A stretch of DNA of 64,000 nt from assembly GCA_025345505.1 (NCBI GenBank), contig JANVCC010000077.1, positions 6,137,545-6,201,544 on the forward strand. The letters are read 5' to 3'. This DNA is from Todiramphus chloris collaris (taxonomy: Eukaryota > Chordata > Aves > Coraciiformes > Alcedinidae). The stretch's first letter is position 1. Each line of letters begins with the position of its first letter. The position numbers were made by a program, and so were the translations under genes. The notes below the pieces were generated by a model. That model worked only from the letters and a program-made list of their open reading frames with translations, was not told the origin of the DNA and did no database searches. Positions 24,171 to 37,457 of the stretch are shown here, one piece after another.

Positions 24171-27100
24171 AACTTGTGTTTCTATGAAGGTACTAGGACA
24201 GATTTGTGAAAACATCGGTTAGAACTAAATGTTTTCATGTCCAAAATTAGAGTGTGTTGTAATCAATCTCACACAACCCTAGCAAAACAAAAACCCTTGC
24301 ACGGGCAAGAAGTCTTGTTAAATTTGCTGCAAAGTTCTTAAACTGTTTAACTTTTGGGGTTTGTGAAATGCTGGAGCAATGGTTAAGTGGCCAAGGAGTA
24401 CAAGCCCCATTTGGTAGCCTACGGTAATTACTCTCATTTCTGTGCAAGATATTAATATTCTGCTGGATCTGATATTTTTATGTCCTTCGTGACTGTGGAT
24501 TGTGGGATTTCTGCTGGGCTATCAACTTGCTGCTTTATTGCAAAGCCACTAACAGTGTGGAAGAGGGAGAATGCCTACCTTGGCTGGGGGACTGGCAGAA
24601 CTGTGGGCAGCGTTATCGTCACTGTTTGCTGTGTGGTGTTCCCCTAATAGGCAGACCTTGTTGAAGCATGGCCTAGGGAGGTTTGGAAAGCATCTCCGAT
24701 GGAAATGCCAGGCAGTTGTTTTGCACTTGTTAGCAGCTTTTATCTGGAAGCTTTAATAACATCACTGGAAAGTGTTGTTTAACAACTGGCTTCTTTGACA
24801 ACCGTGGCTCTATTAGTAATGAGGGAGCTTATTTTATGAAAGTGCTGCAAGGAAATCAAGAAAAGGGGGGCCGTGAGTAAATTGCTTTATTACAACTTTT
24901 GTTTCACAGAGGGCTGAGTTTGTACAACAGGTGGATTAGCAGATGAGATTCCCCCTTACATCTCCAGTAATTCTTTGGAGAGGGTCTTGACTTTTAACAG
25001 TCTATCCCAAGAAGAGTCCATTCTTCTTTCCCTAAGTTTTGCACACTAATGCAGAGACGAGTAAAGGAAAACAGCCCGCCCAGCTGCAGGCTTTCTAACA
25101 CAGCTGTCGGGTTTCAGGCGAGCAAACTTGGGAGAGAAAAAAATGCTCTCCAGCAATTGTAATTAAGGGAAGAGCACCAAATACCTGTAGCAATATGTCA
25201 GTATTTTGAAATAATGTTGCATCATATTTTACCTGAAACTTCATTAATGATAGCATGGATGGCCTCTTTATCTTGCCAGCATCTGCCCTATTGCTGGTTG
25301 AGACTAAGGGCCAGGCATGTGGAGTAATTCTGTTGAAATAGTTGTTTTTGTGTTTTATGCAACTGACAACCAAATCTGGCCTCTGGAATTTACAGTCAAC
25401 CAATTAAATAAGCTTTGAGCTCACTGTGGGGTTTGTTCTCCTGTAATGCAACAAAGCCAAGCTGCTAAGGACAGCCTACAGTAGCACGGCCTTATGTTCA
25501 GCTAAGTATCCATCAGTACTGAAGCATCCCTCATGCTCTATTCCAGAGTCACATTTCACTTCTGTTTGTTCCTTGGCATTGAAGGGAACTGAGACTCTAG
25601 GGCAGGGGCCTCCAAGTTGTCATCTGGTGACTGTGGGTGGCCTGTTCCTAAGCAGGTTGTAATACAAGAGGTAAAGATAATTAAGGAAAAGCCTGTCGTT
25701 GGTGGACTAACATTCTTCCTGTAGGACCCCTGCCTCCCATCAGAAGATGGGAAAAGGAAGGTTAAAGATGGCTGATCTGTGTCCATACTGCTTGTCCAGG
25801 GAGCTGCATTCGAACGCTGGGATTGGTTCTTCACTCAAATTCACTTGTCATGGTTTGGGTGGCCAAATATCTGCCTCTCCCAAAGTAGAGTTCCAAGGCA
25901 GATGATGCTTCACCCCAAGGTGGTGACAGGGTGTGCTGTTTATCTACCAGTACCTTATGGTTTCCAGAATATTGAAAGAAACCAGAGGGAACGGATGCAT
26001 CCTGGAAAATGCAGAGTGAGCTTGGAAGGGCATTTTTACAGTTGCCAGAAAATTAAGAGTGCCAAAGTTCATTGAGAGGATTCACATGGGAGGCAGCAGC
26101 TCTGCTGGGTCTTACCCAGTCTTCTCTGCCGTTTGGTACCAGCTGGGAAATCCTTCTGGTAGCATGAGGGTTGTTAGTTCCAGTCCACACTTTCTTGGTC
26201 ATGTGCTTGAAGCTGGTCCCAAACTGGTGATGTTGCACCACCACGGCCTGACTCATGGGTATACTTAATGCAAATTCTATAGGTGGCAGGTGGCCTATTG
26301 TTTAAAGAAACAGTTTCCTCCCTCATACAGCCACCTGAAATAAGCTCATGTGAGACTTGATCAGCCCTCAGCTTTTCTTTTGTTAGCCAGTGTTGTATTC
26401 TTGCTAGGTTTTTCAGAAGAGTTTGATCTGTGCAGGTTGTGGGTCTGGACTGGGACAAAAGAAAACGTCACCATTTTCTGCACAGCCTGTCCACTGACGA
26501 AGTGCATCAAGAAAAATAAGACTGAGTAGTTCTGTGTCTGCTTCCTTGGAGAGTTGAGTGGGCACAAGGGAAGAACTAAAATACATTGCTCTGGAGCAAA
26601 ACGTGCCTTTTCCCTTTGGTTATGATTCAAATAGGAGAAGGTTTATGTATTGTGCTTTGCTCATGAATTTCTGTGCACCTAGTCTATGGTCAAACTTGTG
26701 TCTCTCCCTGTCATCACACACGTGTGCTCAGAAGCATGAAATTGTCTCATCTCCTCCTGCAGGGAATGTTCATTTTAGCCCATGCTAGCAGCTCTCCTTC
26801 CCTTTCTAAGAGAGCCATTTCTGCCTTCTCCTGTTGAGGCTATTGTTGCCTTTGCTCTTACAAGAGCACCCGACTCTGTCCCTGTGCTTGTAACCCTCCT
26901 CCCATGGCATCCTCAGTTAGAGCTGTGGGGGGATAGTTTAGACTGGGCCTCCTCCCCTTCCCCTCAAGCTATCTCATCTATGTCATTCTTAAAACGTTTA
27001 GGGGTTTCTTTTTCAGCATTTAAATTATATTCTTAGTTTAAAACACTTCCAATTTAACAAATGTTAATGGGAGTTTCTCTTAAAAAGCTTTTATTCTCTT

Positions 27101-28282
27101 TGGTTTCTTTTTGGTCACTGTTGTATCATGGGTTACCTCTGGAGTATTGATTCAAGTCCTGTTGCATCTCTCTTCTCTTCTGGGTGTTCATGGCTCTTTC
27201 AGGTGCTACTTCTCAGTTACATAATGCTTACAGTCAAGGGAAGATGGCATGAGCCATGCAGTTGTTAACAAGCCCTAAGCTCACCTCCTGAGCCTTTGGA
27301 ATGCGAAGACACACCATTCAGTCTGCTCTTAGCTGCAGAGGAGGTAATGTCATGTTTGCTTCCTGGAGGCAGCAGTGAAAGCTCAGTTTTACATCACTTC
27401 TGTGATGACACAATGATTACGGGAGGCGGGCTGTACATCTCAGTTCTGTTTCTAGTGTGACAGTAAGGACAGCATTGAAGTTCACTTATTTTCCTTGAAC
27501 AAATACATGATGTGTTTGCTAGACTGCCCACAAACACCCAGAACATCACCCTGCTGGAGAAGGTGACAGTATTTTGGACTTTGACTGTGACCTGACAGAG
27601 TTTAGAGGGATGGCAAAGAGCAGGGACTCCAGAGTAACTGGTATGGGCTGTCCTGTACCTGTCCCTGTCAGGCACTGTCCCTCTGAAGAGGGTCATGGGT
27701 TGTTAGTATTTATAAGCCTGGTTTGTTTTGGGTTTTTTTGTTCAGACTGAAGCCTTTGTAGTTCTTTAGAAGTTTAGGCTTGAAATCCAACCTACATGTT
27801 CTTCCAATGCTTAGCTTGTAACAGCAAGAAAAGTTGCTGGTCATGTGTTTGTGATTTCCAAATGTGCTTTCAGAATTTCAAGTTAATACTACCAACCATA
27901 ATAGGTAAAAATTTGCCCACACTCAATTAGAAGTATAGCTACTCCTTTTTATCAAGACCATCTATTTCCATTGGTGCCAAGTGCAAGTAGCTGTGCATCA
28001 GTGGGTGTAGTAGAGTGTCAGGTCTAGACATCATTAATACAATGTACCTGCACTGACAGTAGCACTCTCAGGGTACTGGATTGCAATGGCTTCAGAGGTT
28101 GTTGTTCTCTGTCTTGTCACCTCACCTTGTGAGGTCTTGTGAAACTTTTACCTGTGCTCAGAAGTGTTTTTTCTTTTTCTTTTTTTTTTTCCTGTGTCTG
28201 GTAGCATGACAAGTCCCCTCTACTTTGGTGTCTGCTAGCATCAAAGCCCCCCCTCCAGTAAACAAACTCTTCCTGATTCAAA

Positions 28283-28298
28283 TATTATATATATAATA
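28283..28298. repeat. AT-only 16-bp palindrome
   Basis: TATTATATATATAATA reads the same on both strands and is followed by more TATA. It is probably a short AT microsatellite. Confidence 0.7.
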
Positions 28299-28675
28299 TA
28301 TATAGAATTTAGATTATTCCAAACACTCCCATGTGCTAAGGGGTATTCAACAAATACATGTGCTACTTTATTCCCCGATGTTCCTAATATCTTTGAGATC
28401 TTTGTGTATTATTATTCTCTCCTACTGAATGGAAGGAGTGATTTCCTTTTTAATTTTGGCTCTAAACCCCATTCGATAATGATAGTTCCAAGATCCTTAA
28501 ATCCAAGCTATCCTACTTCAAGGTTTGGGATACCCATGCGGATACACTGTACAGTACCTAACATATGCTTAGCTTGTGCATTTTAGCCATATGACAGTGT
28601 TCTTAGCCAAGTCAATTTTCTGTTCATTTTTTTAATTACCATTCTGTGAGACACTGTTTCATGTGTTGTACTAAA

Positions 28676-28735
28676 TTTGCAAGTGTCTGGTCTCTGTTAC
28701 AGTACTGTTCTCATCTGTTAAATAGGCAATTTCTT
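28676..28735 (-). mobile_element. Possible MIR-like fragment, antisense
   Basis: The stretch GCAAGTGTCTGG, TCTCTGTTACAGTACTG and TTCTCATCTGTTAAATAGG follows the antisense MIR-type order of an AAGTCA-type block, CTCTGTGCCTCAG, then TCATCTGTAAAATGGG. It is short and diverged, so chance similarity is possible. Confidence 0.4.
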
Positions 28736-29715
28736 TGGGTAGCAACACCAGAAATAAAATAATTTGAGTTTGGCTTTGGCAGCAGGATTCTTGACAGCGG
28801 TACGCCTTGGTTTGGCCCATATCTCTTGAAGGGTGAATGAAACTACTTACACATCACACTTAATTTACAGTGCTAGTGGTCTTGTGTGGAGTGAAAGAGG
28901 GGAAGAGGGAGTGCCCTTGTAAGGCACGGGAAAATGAATGTGTTGTCTCTACTGCAGCCCACAGGCAGAGATAGTGGCTGCAGTCTGCTCACACCCTTCT
29001 GAAAGAGGTTGCTCTGCCTCTGCTGAGGCTTTCTGTCACACCACGGTGGCTGGGGACAGCACGCTGTTCTGAGCACATCTGCAGCAGGTCAGTCGGCTGA
29101 GCCCAGCTTGGAAGTAGGAATTTTTACACTGGCCAACCACACTGGCTGCCCTTGTAGGCTCTTCCCGCCTTCCTCTTGGGACACGGTTGAAGCCCCAACC
29201 TCCTTGTTCTAGCTTTGGTAGCTCATGCCAATGAGTGCAAGCTTGATACTTCCACTGAAGCATGAACTTTTTTTTAACCTTCTTACTTTTTCCCTGCCCC
29301 AGCTTGGTCCATGTCACTCTAAATGTGTGAACGCAGTTCCTCTGAGGAAACCCTCCAGGAGCAGTGGCCATCAGGGCTACAGTAGTGGTTCTTCAGTGAC
29401 TTTATTCCCATGTGCTGCCAATAAGAGTTTATATTATTCAGTATAAATGTACTTTTGTAATTTAAACAGTAGACTTTCCTCTCCTGTTTATTAAACGTGG
29501 TGAACAGCTGTGGGATACGCTTCTGCTTTCTGCTAACCAGTGTCACTGTTGTTTTGGCTTCCCCTGGTTACCCCCCCAGAGCTCATTTTGGTAAAATTCT
29601 GCTTGGCAAAGTAAGGGATTTGGGAGGCTCTTGGCTAAGGGATGTGAGCAGACACTGGGCTGCCTCCTTGGAAGTCACAAGCTGGAGGAGATAAATATGA
29701 CACCTGAGTGGGTTT

Positions 29716-29776
29716 CATTGTCAAAATTAAACTTTGTCAAAATTAACATTGTCAAAATTAAACTTTGTTTAATTTT
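29716..29776. repeat. 31-base tandem repeat ending in a hairpin
   Basis: A unit beginning CATTGTCAAAATTAAAC at 29716 recurs at 29747, and each unit is itself two related 15-16 base subunits around TTGTCAAAATTAA. The second copy runs into an inverted repeat: AAAATTAAAC at 29754-29763 pairs perfectly with GTTTAATTTT at 29767-29776 across a 3-base loop. It looks like replication-slippage DNA. Confidence 0.8.
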
Positions 29777-32159
29777 CCTTTCTTTTGCAAAAGAAATATC
29801 CACAGTCCTTTTGGAAACCTTGTGATTTTATTCCCTACATGCTTTGTTTCTCACTTTGGAGAAATTTTATGGTGTACCTCTGCACTGTTTCTGTCTTTCA
29901 TGCTCTTTCGCAAAAACTAGTCTTAAAAACGCAAGGGGGAAAACTCAGCCCTCTCCTTCCTACTCCTGTAAGTAATCATTTTGTGTGTTGCACAATGTTT
30001 TCAATTAAAACCCTTATTTATATGTTTTTTATAATAGCCGTGGGTTCTCCCCACTCTGGGCGCGCTAATCTAGCCCAGTTGTAAATTACAGAGCTTGCAC
30101 ATTAAACTAAAGTGCAGTGACACAGGGCCTTGGCAGCGCTGCTGGAGGCTCTCCTGAGCCTGCTGGGGTCTTCATTGCATATTTAAAACATCCCTGTTGT
30201 TTGCTGGATTTCCAGGATATCTGTCAGGATAGCTCTGTAAGGAGGAGCCCTCCTTTGGTTGTTTACGAAGGGGGAGTTTTCTTAATGGAGTTTTGGAAGA
30301 GGGAAACGGGAGAGCAGTAATTATTCCCTTGGATTTGATCAGCCTGGTGTCAATGTCTGTGGACAGCGGGGAAGAAGGAGGAGGTCATGTTGATGTTTGA
30401 GGAGATGGATCTCTCTGGTTTTCATGTTGAGTAGCAGCTGCCTGCTGGAGAGTGTGGGATGTCAAGATGCCACCAAAAAATAGGAGAGCAAGCCAGGGTT
30501 CCCAGACCATGAAAGCTGCAGTTAGGTGCTGAAACCAGGTTCTGATGCCAAAGGTGAGGTCCGTGAGACCGTTCATGTGCTTAAATAGCTTGCCAAATTC
30601 AGATGTAAATACCACCCTTGGAGAATACCCGAAGCCTGAAAATACAACCTACAAAATAGTGTTAGATGAGTGCTTCTAACACTGCCTTGCGCTCTCCCTG
30701 TGCTGTGTGGTATTACATCTATTTTAGAAAGGCATCTTCTGTAGCTTAGTGGTTCCTGAAAGGCATTCATAAAAAAAAAATTACAACTGCATAAATGTAA
30801 TGATATAAAGGCTAATAGTTTCTCATGCTGGGAAGGTTGTAGTGCTCAGTGTAATGTGCACAAACAGTATTTTACCAGTCTGATCCTCACGGTGAAGGCC
30901 GATTCTACTTGATTTTTTGAAAAAGATCATCTAGAGTCATTACATTTGCAGATTTCTCCCCACCACCTGTTTTCATGTCTGTAAATATGTAAGACAGGAC
31001 GCTTGTTCTTTGTTCTGAAGGCACGTTAAGATCAATGCCCTTGAGCATGCACCCTCTTCTGACTGTCTAAAAATTTGTTAAAGGTATAGATCTTGATTAC
31101 ATTCTCTTAATCCAAGCCTTTTCTTTTAACCCAGCTCTTAAAAGGAAGCGTACATGACAGTACATCACACAATATCTCAGCCCTTTCCTGACATTTCTGT
31201 GGAAGTAAATGAAAGGTGTAAATTAAAAAAAGCAAGTGTTTGTGTCTCACTTTAACCTTCTGTTATGTTAAATGGCTTTATTGAAGAGTGCCGGCAGTGT
31301 TCTCAAAAACTTGGGAAAATCCACTGTGAGCCATGCAATTAGTTGCCTTGGGAGCCGAGTATGGAGTTCATGATGTTTGATGTGAAAATTACACGGACAC
31401 ATCTAATTGGGTGTATTTGCACCACACAGGATACCGAATAAAGAGGTGAACTCTTTTCCCCAATTCCTTGCTTGTTTTCTTCTTTAGTTGAAGTGTTTTG
31501 CCTTGAACTCTTCCCAGTCGAGATACTATTTATCTAGGCACATGGATCAATCAATGGGTGAATGTTCCCCTGTGCAGATTTTGGAGAACAGCCGGGGAGG
31601 AGAGGCAGGGATGGCACTGTGAGCCTGGAAGGATGAGAGAAGATGAACTTCAAGCTACCTCGTGCTTCCCATTATCATTCCTTAGCTGTGACTTGCAGTG
31701 CCTATCCCAGCCCTAGAGCTCTACTCTTTTTGCAGGAGTCAATGGCTAATTTAGAGAGTCCCCAGCACCGAGGGATCCATTACTCGTAATCTCTTTTAGT
31801 AGTTAAGTTTTGCAACATAAACATATGAGGATGTTTTCTGCTGTGGCAGTGGTCTCCAGCATTCATCTTTCGCCAAGCCCTTTCTGATTTCTTGCTTTAA
31901 CGTTTCTTGTTAATGGTCCTCAAAATGAAAGAAAAATGTTGTGTAAATTAGCAGATGATGCCGCCGTGCATTGTGAATGCACATCTTAATGTAGGGAATG
32001 ATACCCTAAGAGATCTGCTAACAAAACCCATAAACACAGTGCTGTTTTCTTTCCTCAGTATTAAACCCTGTGTCATCTGTTTGTGCAGGTGGATGCAGCA
32101 GTCTTATCCCTCCTTCCCCCTTTAAACCTCCAGAAACTGGAATCTTGTGTTGATCTTTA

Positions 32160-32470
32160 AACATTTTGGTTTCATTCTTCTTTGGTTGCAAATATAACTT
32201 GCCTGATGAATGCAGCTTAACTGTGAGTGCATTTTAAATATTCCGTCTTTTTGAGCAGTAATAAAGACTTAAAGTAAAACATTTTCCAGTAATTTAGTAC
32301 TCTCTTCAGTGCAGTTATTCAATTATTAGACCACAAAGGCATTCTGCATTTTGATGTTATTAAGAAATATATTAGCAGAGAATACTCTATTATCATCTAA
32401 TGCTAATAATCAGCTGGTAGGAATTAGAAGAGAAGATGTGTAATTGGAATTCTTGTGGCTAATAAGATGT
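32160..32470. promoter_or_regulatory. AT-rich complex block, candidate conserved non-coding element
   Basis: The block is AT-rich but not simple repeat, with many homeodomain-type cores (TAATTT, CAATTATTAG, CTAATGCTAATAATC, GTAATTGGAATTC). It lacks repeat homology and long open frames. This texture is common in deeply conserved developmental enhancers, but conservation is not tested here, so the call is a prediction. Confidence 0.25.
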
Positions 32471-35387
32471 GAATTATAAAGACGTTTCCAGGAGAGAAAT
32501 CTAGGTACTATTATAAGAAACTGCTATTTGCATTTTAAAACATTAGTAGGCACAGTGATGAGATCAGATCGATTTGCTTAAAATATCAACGAGGCACAAT
32601 AATGGAGATTACTGAATAGCACTTTGATCCTGGAGCAACATCACTCTCCTGCACCCTTCTTTCATTAGTTGCCGTTCTGCCGGGGATGCCTTTTCCTGAC
32701 CTCTGCCACGGCTTGTTTTCAGAAAGTTGGGGTAGCAGGGGATTACGTACTGAAATGATAATGCAGACTGCTGGCTTTCTGATGGGTACCCTTCTGGCGA
32801 TGGTGCCATGGGCTCCCAGATAGCAGTGGACAGCTGGCCTTGCCTTTCTAGCAAGGGGATAGGCGTCCCGAATGGTTGAAGGTGTGGGTTACTTCTTAAG
32901 TGCATGTTTTTGCAGTAAGAACCCAGTTGGGTCTGTCTGTCTGCGTGGGGTGCCACCAGTGGGGCCTCTCTGTTCCGTAGCCCTTTGCAAACTGACTGCA
33001 CACTGAAATTGTGGCCTTCTGTTGCCCCGTTACTGCTGGATTCCGTGTAACTATCGTTAACGGTTGTACAGTTGTCCACCCACGGGGTTTAGTCTTTGAC
33101 CCTGCATCAGTGAATTCCACAGGTTGATTGCTTACCATTTACAGTAAGGGGAGGGAGAGATAGGGGTTTGTCCTCCTTACAGAGCACCTCCCTGTTTCTA
33201 GCCTGACTCTGACCTTTAGAAACATGGTCATACTCAAACTTGGGAAATGTGAATTTTCTTCCAGAAACAGAAAGTCCTCAAATGAGTCCAAATGCTGTGA
33301 GAGGGTAATGCATAACGAGGTGGTCTTGCATTCCTAGTATGCACTGGTCATGCTTTCCTAGCGTGCACATGGCTCTGCAAAGCTCAGAAACGTCCTCCTA
33401 AATTCTTAGATTGGTTTTAATCTGTTGCTCTTGGCAGGGACTGGGACCTTTGGGTTGGGGAGTTTGCTAGAGAGAGCAGGCAGTATTAGAAGTGGTTTCT
33501 TTGTGTGTTATGGGCTCCCTGTAGAGATGGTTAGAAGTTCACTGCATGAGAAACCATGTGGACGCAGCATGTAGTAGTGCAGGAGAAGGGAAGGCAGGAC
33601 CCAGGTAAGGTTCAGGGATGTGGGAAGAAAGGGCAGTATCAAGAACCAAATGAAGAGCATTGCCCAGGTGTGGATGGAGCTAAGGATGTCCTGAGAGCCC
33701 AAAGGGAGCTTGCTAGGCCTCTGCTGTCTGCCCACAGCAGATGGGTTAAAATGCTGGAAACTGAGACAGATCTGCTCTAGGGAAAAAAGGGAAAGTCAAG
33801 TGAGAAGACAGGAGATGAGCGGAGGAGCAGCCTCCATGTTTGTGCACTTTGCAAGGTTTTCTGGGACTTGGTAATGTCTAGAGAATACAGTTAAGTTCCC
33901 AGGCAAGCAAACAGCAATTAATTTTTCTGCAATTGAAAGTGTGTATCTTGATTATCACCTCTTATTTAATAAGCAGATACTTAGTTTTAGTTGTGTAGTT
34001 GTTTTAGATGATAAGAAGCAATTTAATTGGACATGTAAACTAGCCCAGCCGGTAGTGCTGTTGGAAGAGTTAACTCTTGTCGTCTGCCTTGTGCTTAGGC
34101 ATATGTGAAACCAAACTGGAGAACTGGGATGGGAAAATGTCTCCCCCTCCCAGTTAATTTGAACCCTACATCAGCTCCTCTCTCCAGGTCACCATAAGGC
34201 AAATGAGTTGCTGATGAAAGCAGAGGGGCACAGGAATAAGTGGGGAAAGGTGGGACTGTCTGGAACTGTTATTATAGGCTTAGAATGGTATTAAATGAGG
34301 GAAATGAGCTTTTTTCCTTTATTACGGTATATAATGTTTGCATTTTAAGAGGCTGCAATATTCACCAGTATAAGAGGAGCTGAGCAGTGCTCCCTGCTTT
34401 TAGAAACATTCAGTTTTCACAAGATCTTTCCAAATGTATATGAACTCTTAGAAGTCTACTGGACAGTGTTGTTGGTACTTTTAAAACTAGGAAAACTTAA
34501 AACCTTTCCCTTCTGCTTGAAAAGAACAAATCTTCTGTGAACCAGACCCTGCTGAAAACTTGTGCAGAAGTATAGGGAAGGGTTTCAGATGACTACTTTT
34601 GTGCTTAAGAGCCAAAACAGATGGAAGAAGAAGGAATTGTATTCATGCATCAAAGAAAAGGCATGAGGACACATTAGGAAGCTGGTCTAATGAGAGAACA
34701 GTGGTGGCTGTCATGGGGAGGGCTGTTGTTTCACTGACACATGCAGGAATATGTATTTTTGATTTGTCACTGTTAGATTTTTTTTTCTTCTTCTTTTAAA
34801 AGAAAAGACAGCAGAGCTGATTTAAACAAATACAGGTGTCTGCAGAAGGAATAGGAGAACTCCTAAGAATGTTGTGAATGAACTCCAGTGCCATTCCAAG
34901 ACTTCCCTTGCTGTGTCTTTCTCCCCTGTCTTCCCCTGCTGCACCTCCCTTCTCCCAAGGAGAAAATTTAGATGATTTTGCCCACAAGTGAAAGACCATT
35001 TTTCACTTACAAGATCAGGAGAACAATTTTCTCTCCCGTCCAGCACCCCAGGCTCCAGTGCTCTGGGTACAGAATTTTGATTGTTCCCCCTGCTCGATTT
35101 TTGTTTTACAAAAATCATTCTTTTTAATACATTTTTAATAAACAAGATTCGTTTGAGGAGGTCTTGAAATGATGCTGCAGACAGCAGACAGAATGCCGTG
35201 CCCTAAAACACTTCCCTTGTCATGTAGATAGTTTTACCAGATAAAAGAAATGTTGTTTTCAGCATTGTGTATTTTACTGTGGCACACGTGTGTACACACA
35301 CCCACACACAGTAATGCCCACTCTAGCCAGGACAATGGGAACATAGCAGCATTGAAATAAAAACCCAATAATGTGGCTTTTTACACA

Positions 35388-35412
35388 CCCCCCCCCCCCC
35401 CCTTTTTTTTTT
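35388..35412. repeat. Adjacent homopolymers C15-T10
   Basis: Fifteen C then ten T, following a short CA-rich stretch. Confidence 0.9.
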
Positions 35413-35597
35413 CTTTTGGTCTCAGGTTTTATATGCAGATCTTTTTCTGTGCAGCATAATAATTCTATTTGAAGTGGAACTTAGCTCTTAGTTAACACTG
35501 AAAGTGATAAGTTGTCTAAAGCCCTGTTTAGACAGACAGAGCTTATTTGGCATCTGCATTAAGCTGTTTGACAAAATGTTTTGAATGTAATTAGTTC

Positions 35598-35628
35598 ACA
35601 TCAAAGGTACACCACCTTTGGTGGCGGG
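35598..35628. promoter_or_regulatory. Inverted pair of TCF-type motifs with a GC-rich neighbour
   Basis: ACATCAAAGG at 35598-35607 fits the TCF/LEF consensus. An opposing CCTTTGG at 35615-35621 makes a 6-base inverted repeat (CAAAGG / CCTTTG). Directly after it GGCGGG reads CCCGCC on the other strand, one mismatch from the GCCGCC-type helper site used by TCF proteins with a C-clamp. Location inside TCF7L2 suggests possible autoregulation; binding is inferred only. Confidence 0.25.
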
Positions 35629-37287
35629 TAAGATGGATGAGAACTAAAGATACTGAGATCAGCATGACCTGACTGAAGACCGTGCAATTTAAGATTTTAC
35701 TGTTTATTGCATTTTGGGTATAAAAAATCCCCCAAACAAACAACAACAAAAAACAGGGGGAAAAAAAGGAAAGAGGGAACACTCTAGCACAGGATTTTTT
35801 TTTCAGATTTTCTTTTCTTTAATAATTTTCAAAGCTCTTCCAGTGTCTCAATTGTACAAGCTCTTCACTTGTCATGCTCCTCTTGTACCTCAAGAGAACA
35901 CAGAGGCCTCCAAGACACACGATTTTTTAGTATGGCAAAAGAGATGTGCAGAAACAGGTTGTATTTAAAGCTTTATTTTAAAGTATATTTCTGAGAATAT
36001 GTTCATTAAACTGATGTGTTTCTATATACTGTTCTCCTTCTGGGTCCACATTTGCTCCATTTACATCTTTCAGGGGTTTTGCCTTGTACTCCTGGGTCTG
36101 TAAAAACCAGCCTGAGATTTGAAAGCTTAAGATGAGCTCTTCCTTGCATCAGTGTCATTAAACATGGCAACTGGAGTGGCAAGGAGGCAAGATATGAAAG
36201 TACCTGTTAAGATACCGTTTACCTTTCTAATAACCCCATATTACTGTTGTTACTTCAGCACCTCAGAACCTAAACATTTTATATTTAATTCTACTCAGGC
36301 CTACACCTGTATCAACAGTAATAGCAAAATAAAGAAGTATTTCCTACTTTACCAGGCAATAATCAACACCTCTGTTGAATAACAGGGGAATTGGAGAAGG
36401 CTTGCTTCCTGAGCTTGCTTTCTGTTGTTGAGTAGCTACGGTGGTATCGGCAAGAGTTAAACATGGTGAGCATGTAGGCTGAGTTTTTCAAAAGGACAAG
36501 CAACGCTGGACACCCAGCTTGGACAGTGTGGTAGAAGTGTTCCGCACTTCTGAAGATAAACTGTATTTATGAATAGATTAATCATCTACTGAGAGTTAAT
36601 AAAGTGTGAAGCATCAGCTGAGGTGCAGGAGCTCAGCTGGTGCCTGGTAACTCCTGAGCTGCAATCATCTCAATTGTGTATATAAGCCCTGTATTTTAAG
36701 GTTGGTACTTCAAACTACTTATTACAGCCATTTGGGTGTGAAGATGCTCCAAATAAGTTGTTAAGTACACATAATAGGAAACCTATGCGTTGAAAAAGAT
36801 CATACTGCTGTTTTAAAAGTCTAATGATTGGGGGGAGGTGGGAGAGGACTTCGCCAGAGCTCCGTGTAGCGTTTGGCATTTTTCCTGAGCAAGAATTTTC
36901 TTTCTGTGGTTTACTATGTGTAATAAACACTTAATGAGTATGATTTGGGGACTGATAAGTTAAATGGTGAGGAACAAGTGGTAGCAAAGTTTTATTTAAG
37001 CTGCTCAAAAGAAAATAACAGTAAGGATTTCTCTAGTGCTGCTGAGAGGTGATCTTCCCCTCGTTTCTGTAAAATGAACTTCTTTCTTAGCTGTATTGCT
37101 CACAGTGTAGATCACTCATAAAGCTAACAGCATTTTGGAAACATGAAGTATTTAAAGTACTTGTTGCATGCAGAGAGGCTGGATGGTTAAGACTTGGTAT
37201 TTTAGTCTATTTTGTTTATCCAGTGATAAAATGCTTTAAGTTTCTAATTTTGAATGAGCTTGGAGTTACTCCTTAGCTGACTGTTGG

Positions 37288-37457
37288 CTGGTGTTTGTTG
37301 TTGCATCTGTTTGTTTGTTTTGTGGGGTTTTTTGTTTTGTGTAGTTTCTTTCTTTGTTTTTGTTTGTTGTTTGTGTGGGTTTTTTGTTTCTTTGTTTTTG
37401 TTGTTGTGGGGTTTTTTACTTTTTTTTTTATTCTTTTACATTTTTTTATTATTATTG
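37288..37457. repeat. T/G low-complexity block
   Basis: About 170 bases of GTTT, GGGGTTTTTT and TTTGTTTTTG units, ending in poly-T and TTATTATTATT. Three GGGGTTTTTT or GGGTTTTTT blocks recur at intervals. A 95-codon open frame over it looks membrane-like only because TTT, GTT and TGT codons give Phe, Val and Cys. Confidence 0.8.

Larger units (their letters stand above)
16873..28675 (+). other. TCF7L2: TCF7L2 intron; no gene seen
   Basis: Non-coding intron. It contains T/G low-complexity DNA near 18940-19020 and a perfect short hairpin at 24134-24170. Stretches around 19520-19680 and 21540-21860 look complex, repeat-free and AT-rich, which makes them plausible conserved non-coding DNA, but conservation cannot be judged here. 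Open frames such as 17024-17395 and 20700-21140 have no known relatives and no splice context. Confidence 0.7.

Noticed and set aside
25848-25870. LTR start (TGTCATGGTTTGGG)
   Set aside because: It resembles the start of some avian endogenous retrovirus LTRs for about 14 bases only; no LTR body, primer site or partner LTR follows.
37050-37120. Another antisense MIR fragment (CCTCGTTTCTGTAAAATGAA)
   Set aside because: Only one block matches; too short to separate from chance.
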